59,464 bases of DNA from Proteobacteria bacterium ST_bin11. GTDB taxonomy: Bacteria > Pseudomonadota > Gammaproteobacteria > Methylococcales > Methylomonadaceae. Position numbers and translations under genes: made by a program. Location: positions 1 through 59,464 of the forward strand of contig MSXO01000021.1 in NCBI GenBank assembly GCA_002083615.1. The letters run 5' to 3'. Below are positions 1 through 8,561 of the stretch, in pieces; position 1 is the first letter of the stretch; each line of letters opens with the position of its first letter. Below the pieces are notes generated by a model, which saw only the letters and a list, made by a program, of their open reading frames with translations, was not told the DNA's origin and did not search any database.

Positions 1-14
1 CGGAGTCAATAGCC

Positions 15-428
15 ATGAACAAGACCCTGGACAGCCTGACGATTGGCGGATTAGCCAAAGCGGCTGGAATTGGTGTGGAAACCATACGGTATTATCAGCG
101 TCTGGCGTTATTGCCCGAGCCAGACAGACCTTTGGGAGGCATCCGCCGTTACGGTACGGCGGACGTTCAGCGGATCGTTTTCATCAAATCCGCGCAACGG
201 CTAGGGTTCAGTTTGGACGAAGTGGTCGATTTGTTAAAACTGGCGGACAGCCGTCATTGTGACGAGGTACGCACACTAGCCGAACATAAACTCGAAGATG
301 TTCAATACCGCATCGCCGAGTTACGCCGTATGGAAACGGCCTTGCAGGAATTGATCGGACGTTGCCAAATCAATCAGAATGAGGCAAGTTGTCCGCTAAT
401 TCTGGCGTTGCAGGAAAAACGCCGTTGA
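15..428 (+). CDS. merR: MerR-family mercury-type transcriptional regulator
   Basis: A 137-residue protein. The N-terminal winged-helix DNA-binding domain (about residues 8-75) contains the signature VETIRYYQR. It is followed by the dimerisation helix and the metal-binding loop. The three cysteines that bind Hg(II) in characterised MerR proteins are all at the family positions: Cys82, Cys117 and Cys126 (SCPLI). This separates it from zinc or copper MerR paralogues. An SD-like CGGAG lies at positions 1-5, ahead of the ATG. merR usually diverges from the mer structural genes, so merTPA-type genes, if present, should lie to the left of the window on the minus strand; none is visible here. It converges on the sigma/anti-sigma genes and is probably unrelated to them. 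The mercury assignment rests on the cysteine triad and overall similarity. Confidence 0.9.
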   Translation: MNKTLDSLTIGGLAKAAGIGVETIRYYQRLALLPEPDRPLGGIRRYGTADVQRIVFIKSAQRLGFSLDEVVDLLKLADSRHCDEVRTLAEHKLEDVQYRIAELRRMETALQELIGRCQINQNEASCPLILALQEKRR

Positions 429-476
429 AACGCGGCATAGCTAAGTGCCTATTCATCCATCGTCAACATGCAAGTT

Positions 477-686
477 TCAATCTGACTCAGGTTTTTTAAC
501 CAAACGATTTTGTAACTGTTCGGTATAACCATGCGCAGCTTTACGGATAAACTGGCTCTGACTCTGGAAATTGCGGCAGCGCGAGCACATCATCACATGC
601 AAACCAATCGCCAGTCGTTCGCCAACGCTAAGTTTCTTGTCCAAGCCCTGTGACACCAGAGCGGTAATATCGCGACAACTACGCAT
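477..686 (-). CDS. small zf-HC2-type putative anti-sigma factor
   Basis: A 69-residue protein starting at the ATG at 686, which overlaps the end of the sigma-factor gene by 8 bases. An AAGGAG sequence stands just upstream, so this start is preferred over longer readings. The sequence has the zinc-finger anti-sigma pattern: Cys4 in MRSCRDIT, then HVMMCSRC with a His and a CxxC pair. There is no membrane segment, so it would be a cytoplasmic zinc-binding partner. Translational coupling to the ECF sigma factor strongly suggests that it binds that factor. Direct evidence for antagonism is not in the sequence. Confidence 0.8.
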   Translation of the reverse strand: MRSCRDITALVSQGLDKKLSVGERLAIGLHVMMCSRCRNFQSQSQFIRKAAHGYTEQLQNRLVKKPESD

Positions 687-1281
687 GACGCTTCTCCTTT
701 TTTGACTGATTGAACCAGCGGATTTCCAGGCATTCACGCAGCCGCAATCGGGCTCTATGCATGGTGACCCAGTAATTGGCGTCGCTTAAGCCGGTTTCCC
801 GGCAAACTTCCTCGGCTTCCAGACCGACCAACTCGCGTAACATGAATACCTGGGCCATTTTCGGCGGTAGATTGTTCTGACAGGTTTCGTAGATGGCCCA
901 GAACTCCTGTTGCTTGAGCGCCGCCTCGGGATCGTTCCAGGTGGTGGGGCCGCCGTTCCAGTGGCCGTTGCTCATGAAAAACGCGTCTTCGTCTACTTCG
1001 TCCTCGTCGTTATTGATTTGATCGAAGTCAGCGGTGGCGACTTCACGGGCGCTACGCCGCCAGTGGTCGGCAATTTTGTGTTTCAAAATACCGATTAGCC
1101 AGGTGCGTAACCCAGCCTTGCCTTCGAAGTTTGCCGAGGATTGCCAAGCGGCCAGCAGGGTTTCCTGCACGGCGTCGTCGGCCAGTTCGTTATCCTTCAG
1201 TTGCAGCAAGGCATAGCGAAACAGCACCGGCCGATGTTCGGCCAGTAGGGCTTCGCTCAGTTGAACGGATGTGTTCATCTC
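679..1281 (-). CDS. ECF-type RNA polymerase sigma-70 family factor
   Basis: About 200 residues. Region 2 lies at about 15-90 (RPVLFRYALLQLKDNELADD, then GLRTWLIGILKHKIADHWRR). An acidic linker and a GGPTTW-containing stretch follow, then region 4 at about 130-190 (LPPKMAQVFMLRELVGLEAE). The insert between sigma2 and sigma4 resembles the sigma subfamily I remember as TIGR02943, which is often followed by a small zinc-finger gene, as here. ATG 1281 is chosen; an upstream GTG at 1296 would overlap the arsM end. It is the third gene of a pit-arsM-sigma-antisigma operon with very short spacing. It may redirect transcription under oxidative or metalloid stress, which is inference. Confidence 0.87.
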   Translation of the reverse strand, partial: EMNTSVQLSEALLAEHRPVLFRYALLQLKDNELADDAVQETLLAAWQSSANFEGKAGLRTWLIGILKHKIADHWRRSAREVATADFDQINNDEDEVDEDAFFMSNGHWNGGPTTWNDPEAALKQQEFWAIYETCQNNLPPKMAQVFMLRELVGLEAEEVCRETGLSDANYWVTMHRARLRLRECLEIRWFNQSKKEKRHA

Positions 1282-1286
1282 GGCGC

Positions 1287-2330
1287 TCAGCAACACGCGC
1301 TATCAGTGTTGGCCGATTCGCTGCCAGGTCCGGGCGAGCAATCGAATAAGCCGAAATGCCGGGATTTATCACCCAGAACTTTAAAATGATTGCTGTAACG
1401 GCTGAGTGCCAGCATGTCGGCAGTGTTGCCGCAGACTCTTAGCGGCCGGCCGGTCTCGAAATGATGGTGGTCGTCCAGATCGAAACTGTGCGGATGTTGG
1501 TCGATAGAGCCTAAATAGACCGCGACTTGGCCGAAGTCCTCGCAACGATCCTCCAAAGGCATTTTGAAAGCGCGGACCGTGACCGAATCGAACTTGACCA
1601 TGCCGATTTTGGCGAACACATCGGGGTCGTCGATACTAATCGGGGTTTGTTTGACCTTACGGACATCCGGGCAGCCTAAGTCCTGCAAAATGCGCCGGAA
1701 GTCTTCCCAATACAACGCGCCGCCCAAACATTCACCCAGCAATACCGGGTCTTGGCGCAGTTCGACCGGGATGCGGCGGTCGGCAAACACGTCCGAAAAA
1801 TACAGTTCACCGCCCGGTTTCAACACCCGGAAGATTTCCGCCAGTGCTCGGGGTTTTTCCGGCGACAGGTTGATGACGCAGTTGGAGACCACCACGTCGA
1901 TGCTGTTATCGGCAATCCCCACGGTATGCAGGTTTTCGATATGACCGTGCAAAAACTCAACGTTGGCAAAACCAAAACGCTCTGCGTGCCAGTCGCGATG
2001 ACGGACGGCGACTTCCAACTGCTCAGGCGTCATGTCGACACCGATTACCCGGCCTGTCGGTCCGACCAGTTTCGATAGTAGATAACAGTCTCGGCCCGTT
2101 CCGCAGCCCAAATCCAGCACCGTTTTACCTGTCAACGCGGGTGGCAAGGGTGAACCGCAACCATAAAACCGTTCCAGCACTTCCGGATGCAATCCGGCCA
2201 GTAGCGCTTTTAAATAGCTTGGCATGGCGTCGATGCTGCAACAGGCGCTGGTTTTAAGGTCCTCGCTGGATTGTAGAACCTGTCCATAGTAATGGCGGAC
2301 CGATTCGCTGATTTCGATACTGGTAGTCAT
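1287..2330 (-). CDS. arsM: arsenite S-adenosylmethionine methyltransferase
   Basis: A 347-residue class I methyltransferase. The SAM motif VLDLGCGTGRD is at about residues 71-81 and FRVLKPGGELYFSD follows at about 167-180. Cysteines with ArsM spacing are present: Cys30/31 and Cys58 near the N-terminus, Cys151 (VSNCVINL) and Cys201 (LGECLGG). The 50-residue spacing of the last pair equals that of the As(III)-binding Cys174/Cys224 of algal ArsM. The chain ends in DSACC, an additional vicinal cysteine pair. It should methylate As(III) to methylated arsenicals in the cytoplasm. It follows pit by 19 bases and almost abuts the sigma-factor gene, so all four are probably one transcript. Confidence 0.92.
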   Translation of the reverse strand: MTTSIEISESVRHYYGQVLQSSEDLKTSACCSIDAMPSYLKALLAGLHPEVLERFYGCGSPLPPALTGKTVLDLGCGTGRDCYLLSKLVGPTGRVIGVDMTPEQLEVAVRHRDWHAERFGFANVEFLHGHIENLHTVGIADNSIDVVVSNCVINLSPEKPRALAEIFRVLKPGGELYFSDVFADRRIPVELRQDPVLLGECLGGALYWEDFRRILQDLGCPDVRKVKQTPISIDDPDVFAKIGMVKFDSVTVRAFKMPLEDRCEDFGQVAVYLGSIDQHPHSFDLDDHHHFETGRPLRVCGNTADMLALSRYSNHFKVLGDKSRHFGLFDCSPGPGSESANTDSACC

Positions 2331-2349
2331 GGGATTTCTCGTGTTTTTA

Positions 2350-3468
2350 TTATTGAAGATTGGCGGCAGAATAGATTGCGGCAGAACAAGCAGCCGCGCA
2401 GGGCAAGGTCAACAGCCAGGACAAAGCAATGGATGCGATCACGCCGGTATTGGCCTTGCCGCTGACCAAGCCGATACCGAATAATGAACCCACCGATACA
2501 TGGGTGGTGGAAACCGGCATCCCAAATTTGCTGGCGAAAATCACCAAGAGTGCCGTCACCAGATTGGCCGACAAACCCTGCTCGTGAGAGATGGATGTGA
2601 TTTTATGACTCATGGTTTCCGCTACCTGCCGCGCATTGAATACGCCACCCAGCAGCATGGCAGTGGCTACCACGATAATGATCCATTGCAGATCAAAACC
2701 GGGTGCCAGCAATAACAATGCGGCAATTTTCGGCGTGTCGTTCAGGCCGCGGGCAAAACAGACCGCGCCGGCGCTGCAAAAATGCAGTCCGTCGCGCAGG
2801 CGCTCAAGATTGAACCCCAAAATCTGGCTAGCTTGCCGCTCGGCGCAAGCATCTTGACGATCAAGCGTTAGAGACGGGACGATTGCCGAATCGATTGCCA
2901 GGGTCATATTGACGTTACTGGTCAGCGCCAGACTTTCCGGGTTTTCAATACATAAACATAGGTTGTTAGTTAGTTGCCTATGGTTACGCCACATACTCAG
3001 ACCTCGATACAACAAGCCGGCGGATAATACCGCCACAAACGGACTCAATAGCAACGGCAGCACGAAGTTGCTCAGCAAAGGCGCCAAGCTGATATTGCCG
3101 GACGTTGCTAATAGAGTGCTACCTGCCATGGCGCCCAATAACGCGTGAGTCGTGGAAATTGGGAAGCCGTAACGCGTCGCCAGAATCACAGTCATCCCTG
3201 CACCGCCCGCGACCGCAATCATGAACGGCAGCGAGTGTATCAATTCGTCCGGTGCCAAGCCTTTGCCGGAAAATTTGACCAGCAAAGTTTGAGCTAAAAA
3301 CAACGCTGCAATCGAACCCGCAAACGTTGTCAGCGTCGCCCACGTCAGCGCCTGACGGAAATTGGCGGTGCCGCTGCCAAACAAACTCGCCACACCCTTG
3401 AAGTTATCATTGGCACCGTTAGCATAGGCCAAAAAGCAAACGCCGAAGAATAGCAAACTTGTCAACAT
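2350..3468 (-). CDS. pit: PiT-family inorganic phosphate transporter
   Basis: A 372-residue multi-spanning membrane protein with the duplicated PHO4 signature. The first copy is near the N-terminus (AYANGANDNFKGVASLFGSG). The second is ARGLNDTPKIAALL, followed by GMPVSTTHVSVGSLFGIG. Each half also has a YGFPISTTHA-type motif. A good SD (AAGGAGC) lies 8 bases before the ATG. PiT carriers are low-affinity phosphate or metal-phosphate symporters and can also admit arsenate. Its position as first gene of an arsM operon may be linked to phosphate/arsenate balance, but that link is inference from context. Confidence 0.9.
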   Translation of the reverse strand: MLTSLLFFGVCFLAYANGANDNFKGVASLFGSGTANFRQALTWATLTTFAGSIAALFLAQTLLVKFSGKGLAPDELIHSLPFMIAVAGGAGMTVILATRYGFPISTTHALLGAMAGSTLLATSGNISLAPLLSNFVLPLLLSPFVAVLSAGLLYRGLSMWRNHRQLTNNLCLCIENPESLALTSNVNMTLAIDSAIVPSLTLDRQDACAERQASQILGFNLERLRDGLHFCSAGAVCFARGLNDTPKIAALLLLAPGFDLQWIIIVVATAMLLGGVFNARQVAETMSHKITSISHEQGLSANLVTALLVIFASKFGMPVSTTHVSVGSLFGIGLVSGKANTGVIASIALSWLLTLPCAAACSAAIYSAANLQ

Positions 3469-3794
3469 GTATGACGCTCCTTAGATGAGATCGGCTCTAT
3501 AGCCAATAAGTCGTTAGGAGAGGATCAAACCTTACAAAAAATATTCTGAAATCGAGTAATCAATGGTGGATCCTCCTGATTAGCAACATAGTATGTTGAA
3601 TGATGGATTGGTTTTTCCGAAATTGGCTAGACCTAGCTAAGGAACGGCGTTACAGATCTACTGGTAACAATGCCCCCAACTGTCAGGTTTTGAGGCCCTA
3701 AGCACGTTAAATCTTAGTTGCGCCCGCGAGCATTCTGGTTATGAATGCCGCAGGCAATCTCGTCAGGATTTTTACAAGAATGGCTAACTGTTGT
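3469..3794. other. intergenic region, no gene seen
   Basis: 326 bases lie between the pit start and the end of the NTF2-like gene. I see no credible reading frame. It should hold the promoter of the pit-arsM operon. It includes the dyad reported separately at 3584-3598. Confidence 0.5.
3584..3598. promoter_or_regulatory. dyad CAACATA-G-TATGTTG, possible operator upstream of pit-arsM
   Basis: A perfect 7-base inverted repeat with a 1-base centre, located 116 bases upstream of the pit ATG. The size suits a dimeric repressor such as an ArsR-type protein. No regulator of that kind is encoded in the window, so assignment as an operator is tentative. Confidence 0.3.
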
Positions 3795-4268
3795 TCACAA
3801 CCCTAAATCACTCAATCTGGCATGATCGTCGGGGCGACGACCCAAAGGCCAGTGGAACAAACGCTGTTCCGATTTGATCGGCAGATCGTTGATGCTGGCA
3901 AAGCGCCGTTGCATGAAGCCTTGTGGGTTGAACTCCCAGTTTTCGTTGCCGTAACTGCGGAACCACTGGCCGGAATCGTCGCGCCATTCGTAGGCAAAGC
4001 GCACGGCAATGCGGTGATCGGTAAACGCCCACAATTCCTTGATCAAGCGATAGTCCAATTCTTTGGCCCATTTGCGTTGCAAGAACTGACGTACTTGTTC
4101 GCGGCCTTGTGGAAACTCGGCGCGGTTACGCCAGAGCGTGTCTTCGGTATAGACCAAGGCGACGCGGTCCGGATCGCGCGAGTTCCAGGCGTCTTCGGCC
4201 ATGCGCACTTTTTGCGCGGCGGTTTCAGCGGTAAAGGGTGGTACGGGGGCTTTGATTTCTTGGGTCAT
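3795..4268 (-). CDS. NTF2-like (DUF1348-type) protein
   Basis: 157 residues with the cone-fold pattern of DUF1348: AAQKVRMAEDAWNSRDPDRV near the N-terminus, then TLWRNRAEFPQGREQVRQFL, FAYEWRDDSGQWFRSYGNE, and RRFASINDLPI near the C-terminus. The ATG at 4268 follows CGGAGAAA, so the longer upstream reading is rejected. DUF1348 proteins are small soluble proteins of unclear biochemistry, often next to redox or detoxification genes. It is the last gene of the LysR-divergent operon, 29 bases after the GST remnant. Confidence 0.85.
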   Translation of the reverse strand: MTQEIKAPVPPFTAETAAQKVRMAEDAWNSRDPDRVALVYTEDTLWRNRAEFPQGREQVRQFLQRKWAKELDYRLIKELWAFTDHRIAVRFAYEWRDDSGQWFRSYGNENWEFNPQGFMQRRFASINDLPIKSEQRLFHWPLGRRPDDHARLSDLGL

Positions 4269-4297
4269 ACGATTTCTCCGTGATGAGGGTGATTGAG

Positions 4298-4902
4298 TTA
4301 AGCCTGCCACATGCCGGGCATGGTCACGTAACCGGGCAATGCGCGAATGCGTTGGAACCAGGCGATGATATTGGGGAAGGCACCGATGTCCAAACCGCCT
4401 TCCGGCGCCAACGCCAAATAGGGGTAGACCGCGATGTCAGCAATGGATACCGAATCGCCGACCAGCCAATCGCGGCTTTGCAAATGGCGGTCCATAATGC
4501 CCAGCGCTTTGTCGGCGGTTTGCCCGGCCGCTACCGTATCGATAGGACTACCGAATTTGTGGTGTACGCGCAGTTTGGCAGGACCGTTGGCAATTTCGTT
4601 GCGGCGGTCGATAACCAGGCGGCGATCTGCGCCAGTGTGTGGGCGTCGTCCGGCCACCACTGTTCGCCGCCGAAGCGTTTGGCCAGATACACCAAAATGG
4701 CCTGGCTGTCGCGGATGATTCGGCCGTCGTCATCCAACACTGGGACTTGGCCGAAGGGGTTGCGTTGCAAATGGGCTGGGCCGCGCTGCTCACCGCCGCG
4801 TAAATCCACGGCTTGGATTTGATAGGGCAAATCCAGCAAACTCAGTAGTAAGCGAACTTTGTGGCAGTTGCCTGATAGTGGCATGTCGTACAGGGTGATC
4901 AT
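4298..4902 (-). pseudogene. glutathione S-transferase, frameshifted
   Basis: Two overlapping frames together make one GST. The N-terminal thioredoxin-like half starts at the ATG at 4902, preceded by AGGAG, and shows the active-site serine in DMPLSGNCHKVRLLL plus the glutathione-binding stretch GQVPVLDDDGRIIRDSQAIL. The C-terminal helical half is in another frame and carries NEIANGPAKLRVHHKFG and DSVSIADIAVYPY. The frames join cleanly if one base is missing near 4606-4614, in a GC-rich stretch that is not a homopolymer. As written, no full GST is made. It could be a true lesion or a sequencing error. An intact enzyme would fit the detoxification theme of the operon. Confidence 0.85.
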
Positions 4903-4917
4903 GTTGTACTCCTTCGG

Positions 4918-6204
4918 TTAATTAAAGCTCTCAAATTGCACTCTGTCGTCGGCAATGCCGATCTGGCGAGCAGTTTGGCGCACACTGTCTATCAGACGGG
5001 TTGGGCCACAGACATAAAAGACGGTGTCGGTGGATGTGTTAGCAAGCAGTGCCGATACGTCCAACCGGCTAGGGCTTTGCGCCTGGCTGAAATAAAACCG
5101 GCATCGATCGGAAAACTGTCGTTGCAAGTCTTTAAAAAAGGCCATGTCTTGTGGCGCTCGACCGGTGTAATGCAGTTGAAATGGCGTACCCCGTGCGGCC
5201 AAGGTTTCGGCCATGGCTTTGATCGGCGTGATGCCGATGCCGCCGGCAATTAACAACGCCGGGCGGTCATCATTGTGTAATGGAAAATAGTTTTCCGGCG
5301 CTTCGACGTTGAGGCGTGTATCCATTTGCCAGCCGTCGTGCAATGCCGACGAGCCGCCTTCGCCATCATCCAACCGCAGCACCGCGATGTGGTAGCAATC
5401 CAGATCGTCCGGCACGTCGGTTAGCGAATAAGTGCGGCTGGTAATACTGCCGTCGGCTAGCGCGATCGGCACACGAATATGGGCTCCGGCTTGGTAAAGC
5501 GGCAGCGACTCGCCGTCGGCATGGCGCAGTTCATAAGCGCGAATGCGCTGCGTCAACTGGCGAATGCCGCTGATGGTCAAAGGCAACATGCCATTTCCCA
5601 GCGCGGCGGGCACGTGTGTTGTGTTCACCACCGGTTCTAGTTGACGAGCCTGAGCCAATAGCGCTTCGACTTCGCGTTGGCTGTAACGTGGTGTGATGTA
5701 CTTGGGACAATTCCAATCAAAGGCTTCGACTCGGATCACGATGCCGCGCTCAACTGGGCCGCGAAAGTCCGTCGGTTCCAGCTTGGATAGCAATGCCGGC
5801 TCGCTGCGTTCGCTCACCACCCGCGCCCGTCCCCAGATTTTTAAGCGTTGCCGCCCTTGATAGTCCATCAACAGTAAGCTCACCCGATCGTCTCCGCGCA
5901 AATTGCCGACCGAAAGGTATTGTCGGTTGCCGCTGAAATCGGCGTAACCGATGGTTTGTTCATCCAATATTTTCAGGAATCCTGCCGGGCCGCCGCGATG
6001 TTGGACATAAGGCCAACCGGATTGGCTCACGGTCGCTTGATAAAAGCTATCGCGTTCGGTGATGAAGGCTTGTTCGAACTCGCTCAAAGCTACTGTTTCG
6101 GTGTCGCCCAATTCGGCTGTCCGGTAGGCCGTGCGACTGCCCATTTCGGTTTGTACCGCTTGGACGTTGGGGGTGAAACTGATCTTGGCAAACGCACGGG
6201 CCAT
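4918..6204 (-). CDS. PNPOx-like / flavin-NAD(P)H oxidoreductase fusion protein
   Basis: A 428-residue two-domain protein. Residues about 38-170 form a pyridoxamine-phosphate-oxidase-like split barrel (FYQATVSQSGWPYVQHRGG, LSVGNLRGDDRVSLLLMDY). Residues about 205-428 form a ferredoxin-reductase-type module with the FAD motif RTYS at 257-260, the nucleotide-binding GGIGITP at 321-327, and CGP at 399-401. The C-terminal plant-type 2Fe-2S domain seen in phthalate-dioxygenase-reductase relatives is absent, because the chain ends about 27 residues after CGP. ATG 6204 follows CCGGAG. It would move electrons from NAD(P)H through FAD to a flavin or substrate bound by the N-domain. The substrate is unknown. 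Confidence 0.85.
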   Translation of the reverse strand: MARAFAKISFTPNVQAVQTEMGSRTAYRTAELGDTETVALSEFEQAFITERDSFYQATVSQSGWPYVQHRGGPAGFLKILDEQTIGYADFSGNRQYLSVGNLRGDDRVSLLLMDYQGRQRLKIWGRARVVSERSEPALLSKLEPTDFRGPVERGIVIRVEAFDWNCPKYITPRYSQREVEALLAQARQLEPVVNTTHVPAALGNGMLPLTISGIRQLTQRIRAYELRHADGESLPLYQAGAHIRVPIALADGSITSRTYSLTDVPDDLDCYHIAVLRLDDGEGGSSALHDGWQMDTRLNVEAPENYFPLHNDDRPALLIAGGIGITPIKAMAETLAARGTPFQLHYTGRAPQDMAFFKDLQRQFSDRCRFYFSQAQSPSRLDVSALLANTSTDTVFYVCGPTRLIDSVRQTARQIGIADDRVQFESFN

Positions 6205-6349
6205 GGTCTTTACTCCGGATGGTGAAAAGTTGATGGCTACTCTGGCACAATCATCAGCTGTGCTGAATAGTCATAATTTGCAATACCTTATTCCAATCAG
6301 TGCAATAAACCGGGCCAAACGCCATCTCTGCGCTTCGCCCGGTTAGGCT

Positions 6350-6895
6350 TTAAGCGGCTTGTTTTAACTCGACTTTCGGGAAGTCAATGTCGACCCGGCT
6401 GGCTTTGCCCAAAATATTGGTGAGGATATTCATGCCGACATGGGTGATCACCTCGACGATGTCGGCCTCGCTGAAACCGGCGTCACGCATGGATTGCAAT
6501 TCGGTATTGGTCACCTCGCCTTTATGCTCGACCAGGGCGCGAGCGAATTTGACCGCGACCGCCGCTTTGGCGTCCTGACTGGTACCGGCGCGATTGGCTT
6601 CGATTTCCGCCCCGTTCAAACCCGCTTTGCGGCCGATGGCGGTATGGGCCGACAGGCAATATTCGCATTCATTCTGTTGCGCCAACGCCAGCGCGATGCG
6701 CTCGCGGGTGGTGGAGTCCAGCGAGCCGTGATTGGCAATGTGATGCAATCCGAGGAACGCTTTCAAGGCATCCGGCGAGTGGGCAAACACCCGCAAGAAG
6801 TTAGGCACCATGCCCAACTGACCTTGAATGGCTTCAAACAGGGCAAGTTGTTCGATATTGGCAGTTTCGTTACTAACGCTGGTAATACGGCTCAT
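6350..6895 (-). CDS. AhpD-like carboxymuconolactone decarboxylase family protein
   Basis: A 181-residue all-helical protein with the alkylhydroperoxidase core NECEYCLSAH: Cys77 and Cys80 form a CxxC and His84 follows. This is the redox-active arrangement of AhpD-like peroxidases and not of true carboxymuconolactone decarboxylases. It is the first gene of the minus-strand operon divergent from lysR. A peroxidase role is supported by the CxxC-x3-H motif; the physiological reductant is unknown. Confidence 0.88.
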   Translation of the reverse strand: MSRITSVSNETANIEQLALFEAIQGQLGMVPNFLRVFAHSPDALKAFLGLHHIANHGSLDSTTRERIALALAQQNECEYCLSAHTAIGRKAGLNGAEIEANRAGTSQDAKAAVAVKFARALVEHKGEVTNTELQSMRDAGFSEADIVEVITHVGMNILTNILGKASRVDIDFPKVELKQAA

Positions 6896-7007
6896 GAGTG
6901 TTCTCCAAAAATGAAATAAGTTGTCGTATGCCTGGGTTAAATTCAGCAGGCGGGTACAGTGTGTCTTATTGCATAAAAATAAAGAATATCTATAATTTCC
7001 AATTAAC

Positions 7008-7024
7008 TATTCCGATAATAGGAA
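7008..7024. promoter_or_regulatory. LysR-box-like dyad ATTCC-N7-GGAAT
   Basis: An inverted repeat ATTCC and GGAAT with a 7-base centre, matching the T-N11-A pattern of LysR binding sites. It sits in the divergent region immediately before the lysR start and covers its weak SD. This is the arrangement expected for autorepression plus control of the divergent operon. Confidence 0.45.
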
Positions 7025-7030
7025 TTATCA

Positions 7031-7930
7031 ATGGATCGTCTGCATTTAATGAGCGTATATGTCGCGGTGGTCGAAGCCGAAGGCTTTGCCGGCGGCGCAC
7101 GCAAATTGCACATGTCACCACCGGCTGTGACGCGAGCGGTGGCGGCGCTGGAAGAGCGCTTGGGCGTTAAGTTACTGAACCGTACCACCCGCTACGTCCG
7201 CATGACCGAGGCCGGGCAGAAGTATTACGAAGACGCCAAACGCATCATTGCCCTAGCCGATGAAGCCGACGACGCGGCACTGGGCATCAACGCCGAACCG
7301 CGCGGCCAACTCACGGTGACCGCCTCGGTATTGTTTGGGCGTTTGTTCATCATGCCGGGCATTGTCGAGTATTTACAACGCTATCCGGCGGTGGAAGTGA
7401 ATGCGTTGTTTGTCGACAGGGTCGTCAATATGCTGGAAGAAGGTGTGGACGTGGCAATTCGCATCGCCGATTTGCCCGATTCGTCGTACCGAGCACTGCG
7501 AGTCGGCTCGGTGCGGCGGGTATTGTGTGCCTCGCCGGAGTATCTGGCCGATCACGGTATACCGCAAACGCCGGACGATTTGTTAAAGCACCGAATCATT
7601 TTGGCGCGCGGCCTGAATCCGAACAACGAAATGCGCTTTCAGCGGGATGGCCAACTGCAATCAATCAAGGTTCAACCGATACTAAGTGTCAGCGATAACG
7701 ACTCGGCGGCCAGCGCCGCCATGGCTGGACTGGGCATCACACGTTTACTGAATTATCAAATCGCCGCGCCGTTACTAAGCGGCAAACTAAAGATCTTGCT
7801 TGGAGAATTCGAAAGTCCAGCGGTCCCCGTGCATATCCTGCATCGCGAGGGCCGCCACTCGTCAGCGAAAATTCGTTCGTTCGTCGATCTGATGGCTACC
7901 CGATTACGTGCCGAATTATCGCTGAATTAA
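7031..7930 (+). CDS. LysR-family transcriptional regulator
   Basis: 299 residues. The N-terminal winged helix-turn-helix lies at about residues 1-60 (HLMSVYVAVVEAEGFAGGAR, then PPAVTRAVAALEERLGVKL). The C-terminal periplasmic-binding-like effector domain starts near residue 90 (GQLTVTASVLFGR). It is divergent from the AhpD-like/PNPOx-FNR/GST/NTF2 operon, with 135 bases between the starts. LysR regulators usually control such a divergent neighbour, so it is probably the operon's own regulator. The inducer cannot be read from sequence. Confidence 0.93.
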   Translation: MDRLHLMSVYVAVVEAEGFAGGARKLHMSPPAVTRAVAALEERLGVKLLNRTTRYVRMTEAGQKYYEDAKRIIALADEADDAALGINAEPRGQLTVTASVLFGRLFIMPGIVEYLQRYPAVEVNALFVDRVVNMLEEGVDVAIRIADLPDSSYRALRVGSVRRVLCASPEYLADHGIPQTPDDLLKHRIILARGLNPNNEMRFQRDGQLQSIKVQPILSVSDNDSAASAAMAGLGITRLLNYQIAAPLLSGKLKILLGEFESPAVPVHILHREGRHSSAKIRSFVDLMATRLRAELSLN

Positions 7931-8561
7931 TCAACTGATGCTCCTGTTGCTAAGGGGTTTGATCGTTCGCGGAGCGCGAGCATTGATTGTAGACAATGAT
8001 TCTGAGTTTTATCGATGATGGCAAAACTGCCAGGACCGATTAGCAATTTGCAAAATTCTCAGAATGGCAGCTTTGGCAAAATCTTGAGACATTCAATTTG
8101 GTGCAGAGCTTCAGGCAGCTAAGGGTCGGTTTTGCTCCTTCGGTTTGCACCTTGGTTTCCTAAAAAATTATACGTCAGCTATCGAAAGTGGCGAATTCAC
8201 AGTACCGGCCAATTTGCTACATTCATCCAACAAAAACCGAAGTTCTTGAGCGGCTGCTTTGTAACGTGAAGCAGACATGCCTGCTCAGTTTTTTATTTGC
8301 TTGTTGTGAACGGGGGTTGGCTATGAAACCGTCCTGTCACCGGTGACGATAACAACAGGAAATAGAGTGGCCGTTGAGTGAATTGTATAAAGAAATGAGC
8401 AATATCCATACTTACTTAGTTTGGGGATTAAACGATTCTGCAATTGGAGATTGGCTCCTTGCATCGTCAGACCATTTTCAATTTCAACATTCTAGGGGCT
8501 TGATAACTTCTTGACCGGAATGTCACGCCATGTTGACCATTGATATTTCATAACCATTTTA
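7931..8561. other. 631-base non-coding interval
   Basis: No convincing gene on either strand. It contains the 12-base palindrome GTCACCGGTGAC at 8336-8347, nested between TCCTGT and ACAGGA. No RNA gene or mobile-element end is recognised. The interval separates lysR from the end of the convergent RND operon. Confidence 0.5.
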
